DNA of 64,000 nt, from NCBI GenBank assembly GCA_015680685.1, contig MNCI01033474.1:2358117-2422116 (forward strand), read 5' to 3'. The notes under the pieces are model-generated. The model had not been told where the DNA came from. It ran no database searches and worked only from the letters and a program-made list of their open reading frames with translations. The position numbers and the translations under genes are program-made. This document shows positions 21,930-34,067 of the stretch, in pieces. Position 1 is the first letter of the stretch. Each line of letters opens with the position of its first letter. This stretch comes from Gnetum montanum. Taxonomy: Eukaryota > Streptophyta > Gnetopsida > Gnetales > Gnetaceae.

Positions 21930-24862
21930 AAAGCATAAATGCACTAGAGCAAGTCTGCTACTAACTTCCAAGCCTTAACCTTGAAAACATCAACTGGGGG
22001 AAGTTGGAAATTCCTAAAAAACTCAAACAAGAGCCCCTAAAATTAAAACCATTGCCCACCAGTCTAGAATATATGACCCTCAAAAATGGAAAATCGATAA
22101 TCATCAATGCAAGACTTTCTTCCAAACAAAAAGGAAGACTATTGAAAGTCATAAACAAGTGGTCAAAAGCCTTTGCCTAGTCATATCCCAAATTAACTGG
22201 AATAGATCCTCAGATATGCCAGCATAGGATTTACACTGACCCCTCCATGAAACCTCGAAAACAATCGTAGAGGCAATTGAACCCAAAATTGGAGCAAGTA
22301 GTAAAAGTAGAAATAGAATAGCTTCTTCTGGCTGGGTTCATATATCCCATTGCTGATAGCGAATGGGTTAGCCCTCTAGTGATCATGGCTAAAAAGGGAG
22401 GCAAATGGAGGGTGTGCATAGATTTTAGGCTGCTGAACATGGTAACATTTAAGGATCACTTTCCATTGCCATTCATTGACCAAGTCTTAGATACCATAGC
22501 AGGGCATTGCTATTACAGTTTTCTGAATGGCTATAATGGATACAACCAAATATGAATAGCCCTAGAAGACCAAGCCAAGACAAAGTTCACCAGTCCTTGG
22601 GGAATGTTTGCATATAAACAAATGTCGTTTGGCTTGTGTAATGCTCCTGCCACATTTCAACACCTAGTTCTAAGCATATTCCAATAGCAGATAGGGAACA
22701 AAGTGAAAGTATTTATGAATGACTTCTCCACCTATGGAACAAGTTTTGATCAAGCCTTGGACCGAATAGAGCAAGTGCTGAAAATATGCGTAGAAACAAC
22801 TTAAGGCTCAACTAGCAAAAAAACCATTTAATGGTCCAAGAAAGCATAGTACTTTGGCATAAGGTTTCACATGCAGGAATAGAGGTAAACCCAGATAAAA
22901 TTAGGGTCATCCAAGGAATCACCCGTCAACCAGAAATCATCAAAGACATTCGATCATTCCTTGGACACACTGGCTACTATAGGAGATTCATTGAGAACTT
23001 CTCCAAGGTTGCCAAACTATTGCTATAGCTAACAAAGAAGGACGTACCTTTTGAGTGGAACAGGGAATGTGAACGAGCATTCCAAACTCTGAAATAAAAA
23101 CTTGAAGAAACTCCCATTCTACAAGCTCCTAACTGATCTAGACCGTTCCACATAATGATTGACGCATCCAATTATTCTTTAGGAGCCATACTTACATAGT
23201 TAGATGACCAAAAACACCCTTACTACATCCATTGTGCAAGTAGAAGTATCTCTAGTGCATAACTTAACTACACAACTACAAAGAAAGAATTAATGGTTGT
23301 AGTGTTTGCACTAAATAAGTTTAGGAACTATGTGTTAGGTTGCAAAGTGTTCATCCACACATATCATAGTGCAATTTGGTTTCTCATGAACAAGCCAACG
23401 ATTAGCCCTCGTATTATATGATAGCTGGTAATCCTACAAGAGTTCGATCTAACAATGATTGATCAAAAAGGTACCAAGAACATAGTTGTTGATCATTTAT
23501 CTTGGTTGCCCTAGGACAGCAAAGAGGATGAATATGTAATGTCTAATCATTTTCCTGATGAATCCCTCTTTGCTAGTGTAGTGAATAACCAACCCATGAA
23601 GACAAACTAGTATAGTAGCATTCTCACCTATCTCCTTACTCAACAAATACCACAGGAACTAGACTTTAGGAAGAAACAATAGTTTCTTCACAGAGCCAAG
23701 TACTTCATGGAGATCAATGGACAACCTTACAAAGTGTGTCCTGATAGCTTGGTTCGATGGTAGACCAACTGAGAGTTCTCCAAGACACTCATGAGGGCCC
23801 TTGTGGGGATCACTATGTATGAAGATGAATGGCTATTAAGATCTTGCTTGTAAGATATTACTGGCCAACATTATTTCGAGATGCGAGCGTTGTCAACATG
23901 AAAAGGGAATGACTGCTAAGATGGAGGATCTACAATAATGGATTCAATCGTTAAAACCCTTCGACATTTCGGGAATAGACTTTATGGGGCCCATTACACC
24001 AATGTCCAATGGAAAATATTACATTGTAGTTGTCGTAGACTATCTAACGAAATGGACTGAAGTAGCTACTGTTACAGACTACACATCATCTACAACTGCA
24101 CCATTTGTGCAACAACAAATTGTAAATAGGTTTGGTGTGCCACGTGCACTTATTTTAGATAATGGAACACATTTCACAGGTGCAACTTTTTGAAAGTTAA
24201 TGAAACACTTAGGGGTTGAACATAAATTGACTACACCTTAGCACCCCCAAGCTAACGAACAAGCTGAGGTCACCAACAGGGAGATCACTAAAATATTGAT
24301 GAGGATAATTAAAAAGTATAGGCGAGATTGGAGCACTAAACTGAATGATGCTCTTTGGGCATACCGCTCCACCTAGATGCTCCCTATAGGCTACTCTCCC
24401 TATGAGTTAGTGTACAGAAAGCTTCGAACACTTCTGATTCAAACTGAGCTTCGTACACGATCAATGGCTTGGGACCTACACCTCGATCTTGATCTAGCAC
24501 AAAAACAAAGGTTGGAAACTTTAAACGTGCTAGATGAAAATCGATTAGTTGTCCTATCATCAAATGAGTTGCACAAGGCATATAACAAGCAACATCATGA
24601 CTTTAAGATTCGAAAGGGTAAGTATCAACCAGGAGATAAGGTTCTCTACTAGAATCCCACACATATGCCACAACACAAAAAGTTTCAAACATTATGGGAA
24701 GGACCTTACATTATTCATACAACCTTTCCTTTAGGGGCCATGACCAAATACAAACCTAAGAGCCCTAATAAGAGATTGTTAGTCAATTTGCAATAGACCA
24801 AACCTTTCCATGAATTTAGAATGGTCAGTGCACACAATACCTCTAAGAAGGGATGACCCTGC
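21930..24862 (+). pseudogene. RT-RNase H-integrase of element C
   Basis: RT lies at about 22290-22800 (WRVCIDFRLLNMVTFKDHF, then MSFGLCNAPATFQ, then FMND at 22712-22723 instead of FMDD). RNase H lies at about 23150-23420 (IDASNYSLGAIL, then KKELMVVVFAL). The integrase core at about 23960-24300 keeps all three catalytic residues: Asp at 24038, Asp at 24158 and Glu at 24266, with DD35E spacing. GYSPYELVYRKLRTL and a C-terminal KIRKGKYQPGDKVLY follow. No chromodomain is seen, as in the Athila/Tat group. Stops occur throughout (for example at 24190 and 24650), so the polyprotein cannot be made whole. Confidence 0.88.
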
Positions 24863-25501
24863 TCACTATTTTGGATCTCCTCCTTCCAACTCAGTCATGG
24901 GGGAGATGGCTAGCTCTGCTAACCATTTGAGACCCTCAGTTCCTTTTTAAGTTTTTCTTTTACAAATTTCTTTAACTTTTCTTGTTTTTGTTTTGCGATC
25001 ATTTATAATTTTTCATTTCTCTGTGTGATTGTTTATTTTTATTTTTATTTTTGTTTTTGTTATTTCTTTTGTCTTTGTTTGTTGTTTTTCTTTTACTAGA
25101 TTCGTCACCTAATAAGTGCTCCTGATGGTGGTATGAACTATATTTTATTGATTGCTAATGTTTGGTTTTTACCTTTGAGCTATAATGTTGATACTAAGGT
25201 ATGGTTCTTTTGATATAACAGGCAATAAGTCCATGTCATCCATGCATCCATGAATTTCTATGGTCTCTCTTAGCTTGGAACTGTACAATTCCTTTCTTTA
25301 ATAATAAAACTATTAATGAATTGATGACTGGGCATTTCTCAAACTAAGGAAGGACTCAAGAATTGAAAAGGGTGTGACTTCAAATGTATTTGATGCATTT
25401 GTGTTGGCTATTCTCTTGGGTGCTTGGATGTTTTCTTTTTCAGTTTTCCTTACCATTCTGACATTGCTCAATTATCAGGAAGCTAAGCCAATAAAAATAA
25501 G

Positions 25502-25560
25502 TCTTTGCATGGTGTGGTTCTCACGCAAAAAAAAATAGTGAGAATTCAAAGCACACCCCT
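25502..25560 (+). other. conserved hairpin (element C)
   Basis: The arms GCATGGTGTGGTTCTCAC and GTGAGAATTCAAAGCACACC surround an A-rich loop. The same arms occur in A at 40338-40424 and with matched changes in B. Confidence 0.5.
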
Positions 25561-26445
25561 TAGAAAAAATAATCATCTGGGGTACAAGCACTAGTTATGG
25601 AACTAAACACACATGTTCCCTCTAACTAAGGCCCTTTCTCACTCCCTACTTCTCCCTTTCTCATTTCCTCGGAATGGTGGTGACTCTTTGGAAGAAGCAT
25701 TCTTGTTACTTCAAGTGGATGGATTGGCCAAGTGTATTAATGCAAAGTCACTAGATGTGGATTGTTTGAGGCTAGATTTGGAATGAGATCTACTCAATTA
25801 CATTAACCATAAATACACAAAGGGCTATACACCACCTTGTTCTTGGGACTCCATTTTATTCTCTTCTCTCCATCATTCTTTCTTCATTTTCCACCTCATT
25901 GCCGATTGTATCTATAGTCTATATTTTGGTTGATGCATTGTTTTCTCTTTGGTGAATTCTTAGGGTTAAGTATTTAACTCCTACTCCCAAATGACATTTC
26001 CAGAGCCTACAGACTCTTTGAATGTGGGTTTGTCAAGGCATAAATGGCATGACCCTACTTTGGGGAGGATCCACTGGCATTCCTATTTGGTGCATCAGTT
26101 AACTTCTTTCCCTTAAACATTTCTATAATCAACATTTGTTTTGTTCATTTCCATCTCTAACATCCATATTATCAGTGTTGCCGTTGTTTCTTTTTTACCA
26201 TCTTTCTTATTCCTTATCTTTTTCCATTCTATCGCTACCAAAGGATTGCTTTTAGTTAGGGGGGCCTTGTTCAATTTTTCCAATTTTTCCTGACCCCTAC
26301 ACCTTGGGTAGTCACTAGTGTTATATCTCTAGACTTTGTATTGGCCATATCATAACTCAGCCAATGGACCTTACACCGAGGCAAGGTATCAACTGTATTG
26401 TGATTTACTTATCCTTACTCATATGTGAGTGTCTTGTGTGTGCAG

Positions 26446-26470
26446 ATGGAAATCATATAGCAATGGACTG
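26446..26470 (+). pseudogene. residual start of the additional ORF in element C
   Basis: An ATGG context directly after TGTGTGCAG, equivalent to A at 41325 and D at 46432. The frame stops after a few codons, and the rest of the ORF seen in D is absent before the LTR. Confidence 0.4.
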
Positions 26471-26818
26471 GACCTAGAGGAAACACTCAAGATGGATTGG
26501 TGCTGGAAGGGTTGTGTAAGGAACAAGATTGATGGCATGGTTATGGATGAATAAGGGAAGGTGCAATCTTTGTGTCAATAGCAACACATCTTCTCCTTTT
26601 TCTCTGTTCTCTCTTAGCTGCCAAATAAGGCTACATGTCAATTATGTATAGTATTCAGTCTTGTGATCATGAATACTAATGTTGTCATGTATTGTAATGT
26701 TTGATCCATTCACACATCATCCCATTCACCATTAGTTGTCATTCAAGTTAATAATTCCATACCTTCCCAATATTTTGTTAGGAACTTGAGGACGAGTTTT
26801 CATTCAGTCATGGAGGTG

Positions 26819-27612
26819 TGATGAGCAGTGATATCGAATACGCGATATCGTATCCACCACGCGATACCGCCTCCTATCTCATCTTCTATAAATAAGAGGT
26901 GACGCCCTTTGTTCCAAGTTAGTTAGACTTAGACCCTTAGCCAAACTCTTATAGTTTTGTTATTCCAGAGTTAGAATTATTTCTGTGTACCCACAGTAGC
27001 AGTCATAGAGTAAATGGATCTTTATTCAAACAATTTGTACCTGAGCATAATTTTTTGTACAACAATAAAGATGAACTTTATGATAAACCTTATAGCATAC
27101 AGCTTAAGCTAATTAGTAATTAATTATTATTTAATGTTTTGTTAGCTAATTAATATCTCTCTCAACCTTCAACCCCCTTAGTTAAATACACTCAGTACAA
27201 CCACTTCAAGCATGTGTGTAGCGCTTGGTAATCCAATAACGATTAACATTTGGTAATCCAAACAACATTGCACTGGTTCAGGATGTGTACGACAAGTGGG
27301 AATGGATACTGGTGTTAGGAACATTTAGAAACTAGCTAATGAATAGTTAATGTAAGTTAGCCACTTAGTTCTCTCTCCCTCTTCTTTATCAGCAGAAGAC
27401 ATAAAAAATACAAAAGCTATAAAAATCATGTACCTCAAGCTTACTTAACCATACAACTGTGACAATACAAGTAAGTTTGGAAAGACAACAATTGATTAAC
27501 CTTGAGTGTTCCATTAAGAAACGTAAGCACTTAGTCCTTGGAGTTCGATCAGATTGTGTGTGAAATGCTCGTATTCATATGGTTGAGTGTAGGGGTACCT
27601 CGCCACTCATCA
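26819..27612 (+). repeat. 3' LTR of element C (794 bp)
   Basis: Same length as the 5' LTR, from TGATGAGC to ACTCATCA. GATATC cluster at 26830-26870; TATA box TATAAATA at 26887-26894. The promoter part differs more from the 5' LTR than the U5 part does. Confidence 0.9.
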
Positions 27613-28344
27613 AAAGGGCTTGTGCCTACTTTGGGAAGGATCTACTTGCATACCTTTTAGTTGGGTTAGTTAAGTTCTTTATCCTTGGATGTCCTCACAA
27701 TCAAATCCTTTTGCATGCTCCATCAATGACATTCAGTTTTTCACATCTTCACAATGTTTTTCAGTGAAATCCTCTTTTTATTATTTTGAATTCTTAAACC
27801 CTCTTCAAGCATTTCATTGTGTTGGACTTTTTAGAATTTAATAATGGACCCCTTATCCATTTTACCCTTTTTTCCTACTAACACTATTAAAGGAATCGAT
27901 CCACCATTAGCACAACTTAGCCAAGTGTAACTGTTGACAAGACAAGGTGCTTAAAAGCTATATGTTACACATTGCTCACTAATTCGTGATTTTCTTATGA
28001 TTGCATTTGGAAGCATGGACTGGAAGTGAGATTATCTTCACCAAGGAAGGAGCAGCATCACCATGTGACAAGGACCTTTCATGATTGTTAAATATTTTTC
28101 ATCACTCTTTAGCTACCAGAGGAGTTGGATGTCAGTTTTGTCTAGGGTGTTCAATTCCATTGTCATGAACACCCAGTTTTGCAACAAATTGTAAATCTGT
28201 ATACTTGGGCACTTAGGGTCTATCTATTTTTTCTAAGTTAGTTTGCTTGTCAATCAATAATCTCATACCTTCCTAATATTTTATAAGGAACTTATTCCTC
28301 CTCCCATTTACTCAAGGATGAGTTTTCATTCAGTCATGGGGGTA
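27613..28344 (+). other. 3' non-coding region of element B, part 2
   Basis: It continues the B 3' region after the C insertion (target copy AAAGG, then TTGTGCCTACTTTGGGAAGGATC, similar to C at about 26050). It holds T-rich tracts, a block resembling the ORF start region at about 28015 with a lost acceptor, and the pre-LTR block ending CAGTCATGGGGGTA at 28331-28344. Confidence 0.7.
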
Positions 28345-29214
28345 TGATGAACTATATTTTACTTGGCTTCAATATCGAATATCTAATATCGAATACATGA
28401 TATCAGATCCTTAGAAGTGATGTTAGATATTTGATATCATGGGTTGTGTGTTGGCCTATAAATATAGCACTTGGGCACACAGTTTCAATATAGTTTTTGT
28501 CATAGCATAGTAGAGCTCTTGCAGTTTGTTTCTCCAAAGTTAGCATATTTTCAAAAGTGCCCGCAGTATGAGTCATTGAGTGTAAAAATATTTATTTGAG
28601 CATTGTTGTACTTGAGCATGGTAGTGTGTGCGACAATAAAGATGAGCTTTCTAATCAAACCTTGCAGCATCTTGGCTAGCTTAAATATTTTATTCATGTA
28701 ATTAATGTTTTTATGCAATTCCATTTGATACTACTAAGTAATTAAGCTAAAGTAAGCTAGTTCAATTAAATAGAAATTAATTAAGAACATAAGTACAACC
28801 ACTTCGAGCATGCGCATGACAGTTGGTAATTCTAGCAACACTTAACATTTGGTAACCTAGCAGCATTATATGTGTTTAGGATGTGCATGAAAAGTTAGAC
28901 TAGATACTTATGTTAGGATAGTGAGTTATTAATTAGCAATTAGATTCGATAAATTAGTTCATAAATTAAGTTTCAACTTGTTCTTAATCGTAGACAAGTA
29001 AAATACAAAATAATAAAAAACATGTGACTCAATTACACTTAACCATACAATTAAGCTCCATAACTATAGTTGAGAAAACAATGATTGTCACAATTAGATT
29101 TCTCGTCCTAGAACCAGTGTACTAAGGTACTTAAGCTCTATGAAATTCAACTGGATCATGCATGAATGCTTGTGATTCATATGGTTGGGCATAGGAGTAT
29201 CTTGCATCTCACCA
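28345..29214 (+). repeat. 3' LTR of element B (870 bp)
   Basis: Starts TGATGAACT and ends CTCACCA (29214). GATATC-type cluster at 28372-28440; TATA box TATAAATA at 28457-28464. Colinear with 9311-10195. Confidence 0.87.
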
Positions 29215-29219
29215 ACGAT

Positions 29220-31559
29220 CATCAAGGGTGTAAAAATTTGATTTCTTAGCAACTACAGGAAATAGAAAAACAACCTTAAAAATAACATTGCTACAACTAG
29301 AAATCATTAAGAACTAGAATCTAATTTATGGGCTAAAAGAGAACAGATTTTATAGGTGACTATTTATTATTATTATTATTTAGTTGAATCAAAAATAGAA
29401 AATAGTGGATAGAAACCATAAAAATACTAACAATATTTAACCTCAGAATAGTCTTCATTAAAGTAATAAAACTTTAATTATAAGCAAAAAAATATATTAA
29501 CTATATGAACTCAATTGCTAAATGAAAAGGAGAGAGAAATAAAAACTAAAATGTACGAAGATTGACCACCATGAAGGATTAACATGATGCCAAGTTTTTA
29601 AAATCCTTATTATCAAATGTTTCTAGCTCTCATATTTTCACATTGAGAGAAATAAAGGCTTGAACAAAGGACTATTTAACAATGAATTAAAACATGATAA
29701 CTCTCTTTAAAACCCCTCAAAATTGACCCAAAAATGCTCCACAAAATAAAACATGTGCACTTAACAAAAGACACCAAAATTCCTTAATATTCATAGCCTA
29801 TTTTTATTTTTAAATGAGTGCTCAATGGACTCTTTGGCCATCCAATTGTGATACACCAAGTCTCTTCAACCTTACAGAATCTTGTAGCCCACATAAGAGA
29901 TCATTAACCTAGGATAGAATGATGGAGGAGCATTTCTTTTTGTTAAAACAATAATCATAAAAATATGAAATACCAAGTGCACATGACACAAAGAAAATGC
30001 TAACTCATAAGCCCAAGACATTTATGTCAAAAAGAAAGAAAGAAAGAAAACCAAATCCAAGACATATTAGAGACTCCATACATGACTCAAAAATGACAAG
30101 AAATCCCATATGCCTTCATGAAATAATCCTCAATTATCCAAGCCAATACAACTTCAAACACCTATTAAAAATATTTGTACAACAAGGATTTAGAATACAT
30201 ACCTCTATGTTTAATTTGATCAATTTGGGAAGGGTGAAGACATTTTAAGCTTGGGTTATTATCCAAGTAGTAGCCTCAAGAAATCAACTTTAAACTGCAA
30301 GTCTAAGATGCTACCAAAAATCTTGTTACAAAAATTAAAGAAAATAGTCCTTTGGATCAACCAAACAATTTCCAAAAATTAGTCATCAAAGCTTCCAATA
30401 GTACCAGTAAAATCAACCTCCCAAGAGCTCACAAGACCATACAAGACATCCCAAGAGATGGTTGACAATAAGTAAGGAACAGTCACTCTTCTTATCCTCT
30501 TCTCAACTCCTCATCCTTCAAACTAGCGTAGTCTTCGATTCCTTGTCAAAAGGTGAAAATGAAATAAAATCCCCCTCTATTTATAGGATGGATGAGATCC
30601 TAAGGCTTAGGCAAAGACATATGCGCAAAAGTTTACATAATGGATGAAGACTAGATAATCATTTCTTGAAGAATCCTTTTTTTATTCATGGCATCATTGG
30701 TACTTGACTTGGATAAGTAATCTCTCATGAGGGAGTGGACATGATGAGAGTGATGAGAGTGACAACACTCAAGAAAGTTACATGACTCCTATTAAATGAC
30801 TCCATTTTCCCTTTTCCAATCATTAAGATGAAGTGGATAATTATCATATAACTAAAATAGATGTTATCATAAGTATGTCATAGAGCATACATCACCATCC
30901 TATATTGAAATTTCTTATGATTCCACTTTTTGTCTTATTTTGTATTACTTTTTACTTTATAAACTATGAGGGTTTCTCATTTATTTTTGTCCTTTTATCT
31001 AGTTTCCATTCTTTCCACAATTTATATAGTAAAAATCATTAATACTAAACTTTTTGTACATTCAACATTTTACACATATCAAGTCCTAATGAGCGTAAAC
31101 ATGGCTACCATGCTAGAAATTAATATTGTAATTAAATTAAGCAAAATATGGTCCCATAAGATACTTTTTTTATTTGCTTAACATTGAAATCTCAAAATCT
31201 AGCACTTGAATTGAAAAACTAATTATAGATCTATACTCTAGGTGTAAAACCAAGTTAGTCCAATAGATTTGAGCACAATCTAATAACTTTGAATTTTGAA
31301 ATATTTTAATTAATTAATTATTCAATAATTAGAAATTTCTAACTACATGTTAAATAAATGATGGATTCACATTATATTAATTTCTTAGTATTATTCTAAA
31401 ATATTGCTAGACTTTGACATGCACATTCATTAATAAAAAAATATATTTTTAAAATTAAAATAATAAATAATAAGAAATAAACATACACACACACACACAC
31501 AAACTAAAAAAAAAGTTAAAATCTAAGTATTTAATAGAGTACTATGGTCACATGTACAA
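29220..31559. other. AT-rich spacer right of element B, no identified gene
   Basis: No domain was recognised in the short frames here. A TTTATAGG box lies near 30577. Simple repeats are (TTA)n near 29365-29382, (GAAA)n near 30025-30050 and (AC)n at 31485-31500. Otherwise featureless to my reading. Confidence 0.4.
31485..31500. repeat. (AC)n microsatellite
   Basis: Eight uninterrupted AC units. Confidence 0.9.
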
Positions 31560-31993
31560 ATGTGGGGCATTATAGTGGTGCAAGCCTAACTTGGCTAAGA
31601 ATTTTATTTATGAGTGTTGATTGTTTTTAGCTATTTTTATTTAGCAATTTTTACTAACATTAGAGCCCAATCCTTTTTGATGCATCTTCATTTTATGTAA
31701 TTTTCATGTTAAGTAATTTTGGTATATTATTTCGATGTATTTTCTAGTATCCTATTCATGTAATTTTTAGCTTGACCAATAGTGCTTTAAACCATTTTTA
31801 CAACACTTTATCTTTTTGCTTCATGTTTTTTTGTCCCAATGTGCCTATTTTTATGAATTCCTATTACTTTGTCTAATATATTTTTCTTGGCATACAAAAT
31901 TTTTCTTAAGTAGCATTTTATGTTTTTCTATATATTTTTTCTATTCTTTAAGTAATATCTTTCTAGCCTAAGCTTGGTTAGTGGGGTGTTACA
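31560..31993 (+). repeat. repeat family E, copy 2 (3' part)
   Basis: Matches 6480-6900 and 55930-56369 in order: a GAGCCCAATCCTTTTTGATGCA-like block, the middle T-rich part, and the ending CTTGGTTAGTGGGGTGTTACA at 31993, the best-preserved 3' end of the family. Non-coding. Confidence 0.5.
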
Positions 31994-32225
31994 ATAGTAG
32001 TTTCTAGAATTTTTATTTTCTTGTCATAAATATTTGAGCCTTTGGATTTCTTCTTAACTATATTAGGACTTATCAAACTTTTGTTTTATCAAATATTGCA
32101 TAAGTGACCAATCTTTGATGAGTGAGCAATGGTTGATCAAACATGTCTTTCTGTTTCTCATCAAACAAAAACATCTTCAATATTAGGACATATGGCACTC
32201 TTCATTTCTCATGAACATCTTGTTG
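31994..32225. other. short spacer
   Basis: AT-rich DNA between the E copy and the G-related LTR fragment; nothing recognised. Confidence 0.3.
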
Positions 32226-33285
32226 GCGACCGTTTGGGATTGCCAATATTGGCCTTTGATCTTGTGACTAGGATCGCAGGAGACTAAGGTGTTTCTTCAA
32301 ACTTTGGGGTTTAGGTGTTTGCTAGTCTTTGGTAACACCAAGGCCTATATACCTCCAGATAAATAAACTCAGTGCAAGTGCTACTAGAGTTAGCTAATTG
32401 TAAATGTGTGTTTGCTATTATAAAAGTTGAAATAGTTGGGTTTGTATATAAAACTATAATTGGCTATTACAAAAAAAATTTCAACTAACCTTGTCAAACA
32501 CTGTGAATCATTAAAGATTCCTATTTTGTTAAGTCACTTAGTCTATATAGTCCCTATAATATGATGTTTAAAACAAATAAAATTTCACAAAAATGCTTAA
32601 GCACAATCTTGCTAAAAACTACTCCTAATTTTCCTTAGAGAGAAAGATCCACCAAACAAGTAGAAATAGAGTCAGATTCAATGGATTTTATCAAGAGAAA
32701 AGAAAATGTAGATTTGTGTGAAATCTCAAACATTTAGGTGAGATAAATTAACTATGATGAAACACTTCACAATAAAGTTATTCCAATTCAATCTAAGTAT
32801 TTCAAATTGTCCAAACCCTTTGATCTCAACAAGTAATTTCATAAAAAAAACACTTATTAAACTACAAAAACACTTTGTAAACGACAAAGTACAAGCTTTT
32901 ATTTGTCTAGTTCATAATTGGCAAGAATTGCAAACAATAGAGTTATTAGAAAAAATTTGACAATTTCAAGGTTGGAATATTAAGGCAATAAAATTTTTTT
33001 AAAATGAGCTATTTCAAGTCATGTCAAATTATCAAAGATTTTCTAAATCATTATTAAATTGCTCGAGGCTTTTCTATGACAACATAAGGTCTTATATGGC
33101 AACCAAAATAGAAGTCTAGAATTGTGCAAAAATAGACCTATAAGAGTAATCAAAAAATTGAAAAATTAAATGCCAAACACAATACTATCTAAACCAAGGT
33201 AAGCAACTAAGACAAAATGAGAAGAAAAGAACTCACAAGATTAACAAAGAAACTAAATTGATGATGCAATTAGCAAACACCTGCA
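32226..33285 (-). repeat. LTR/leader fragment related to element G
   Basis: Colinear with 1890-2960: the GGCGACCGTTTGGGAT leader block, GGTAACACCAAGGCCTATATACCTCC, GAGATTCCTATTTTGTT-like and ATACTATCTAAACCA blocks occur in the same order. No gag follows on the left and the TATA-bearing end is absent, so both ends are truncated. Orientation is taken from element G. Confidence 0.6.
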
Positions 33286-33309
33286 CGAATTTAAGGCGGT
33301 TCCTCATCC

Positions 33310-33460
33310 TCCGCCAAAGGGAATCATCCGGAATTCCGACAACAGATCTACCGCATTTTCATGCTCCTCCACCATGAATTTGTCCAGCATGAATTGCAAA
33401 GCATTTTTCCACATGGATTTCGACTGATGGCGCAAAGATTGAAGATGATTCTAGATGTGA
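33310..33460 (-). pseudogene. unidentified coding-like remnant
   Basis: On the minus strand a short frame reads WKNALQFMLDKFMVEEHENA and then VDLLSEFRMIPFGGG before a TGA. The amino-acid make-up and higher GC suggest former coding DNA. I do not recognise the family. It lies just downstream of the helicase remnant on the same strand and could be from the same gene or another. Confidence 0.35.
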
Positions 33461-33519
33461 TCAATATTTTTTTTAGCTCTGTTTTTGTTTCTGTATTCTG
33501 GACATCAGGAGAGAGCTGA

Positions 33520-34067
33520 CATAGAGAGCACCATTCTAAATATGACTTCCACGATTTCAGTACACCTAAACTACAACAAACCCTACCGAAAGTCTGCAAG
33601 TGTGGATCTCCACCAAGCACAACAGTGGTGTCCTTACTCGCAAGATTGACAATGGGTGCCAATGTTTCTAGTTCACATGCTTAGCTAGATTTATCAAGAA
33701 AAACATGTGTGAAATGCCCTACACAAACTCCTTGCTTTTGGCTTTGAAATGATGCTACACTAGAATAGGTCGCTACCACAATCCTAAACCTTAGAAAATC
33801 CTTCAATAATAAATATGATTTTCTACGAGATGAATAATTGGCGCATAGAATCAAAGGATCTCTTGGTAAGCCATGTGTTTATCTAAATTCATATGAAGAA
33901 TGTGGCAGGAACCTATTGACGGAGTGCATGCAAGGACGCAAGAACATACGCGCTTTGAAAAAAAATTGCACAATTGCCTCTACAATAATGCTTGTTTTAC
34001 CAATGCCAGTTGGTGATGATGATAGATCTTTGATGCAGAAGAAGGTTTGAGATATATTCACAAACAC
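33520..34067 (-). pseudogene. SDE3/MOV10-like RNA helicase pseudogene fragment
   Basis: On the minus strand helicase superfamily 1 motifs occur in the right order. A Walker A-like PTGIGKT followed by SIIVEAIVQ lies at 34013-33965. VLACTPS, in another frame, follows at about 33945. Then come FRIVVATYSSVASF, HFTHVFLDKSS with a stop, APIVNLASKDTTVVLGGDP and LGVLKSWKSYLEW, at about 33800-33525. This pattern (VVLAGDP, then LGLGKSYLER) is that of SDE3, the plant MOV10-type helicase acting in RNA silencing. Walker A has Ile for Thr and Walker B (DEAG) is lost to D-K-S-S-stop. At least two frameshifts and several stops occur. No introns can be defined. The family call is confident from motif order; which gene is unknown. 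Confidence 0.78.

Larger units (their letters stand above)
24863..26818 (+). other. 3' non-coding region of element C
   Basis: About 1.95 kb between integrase and the 3' LTR. It contains the post-integrase GGGGGAGATGGC block (24899), T-rich tracts, the hairpin at 25502-25560, a GGGGAGGATCCACT block near 26060, the acceptor-like TGTGTGCAG|ATGG at 26441-26449, and the pre-LTR block GGACGAGTTTTCATTCAGTCATGGAGG. Only the first codons remain where D has its additional ORF. Confidence 0.7.
17777..27612 (+). mobile_element. Athila-like Ty3/gypsy element C, nested in B
   Basis: Two LTRs of equal length (794 bp: 17777-18570 and 26819-27612) flank gag-PR-RT-RH-INT in plus orientation, 9,836 bp in all. 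Flanking 5-mers are AGAGG (17772-17776) and AAAGG (27613-27617), a target-site duplication with one mismatch. The target is the 3' non-coding region of element B, so C inserted after B. Of the four elements, C keeps the integrase best. Confidence 0.9.
9311..29214 (+). mobile_element. Athila-like Ty3/gypsy element B, interrupted by element C
   Basis: The LTRs (9311-10195 and 28345-29214) enclose gag-PR-RT-RH-INT in plus orientation. Target-site copies ACTAT (9306-9310) and ACGAT (29215-29219) match at four of five bases. The 3' region is split by element C at 17777-27612. Without C and one 5-bp duplication, B is about 10.06 kb. The sequence on the two sides of C joins into one 3' region that matches C's own 3' region (17740-17776 continued at 27613 resembles 26010-26100). 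The coding part is heavily decayed. Family assignment rests on the Gag core, domain order and primer site. Confidence 0.85.

Noticed and set aside
29997-30248. Plus-strand Lys-rich frame
   Set aside because: It arises from an (AAAG)n tract and AT-rich spacer; no domain.
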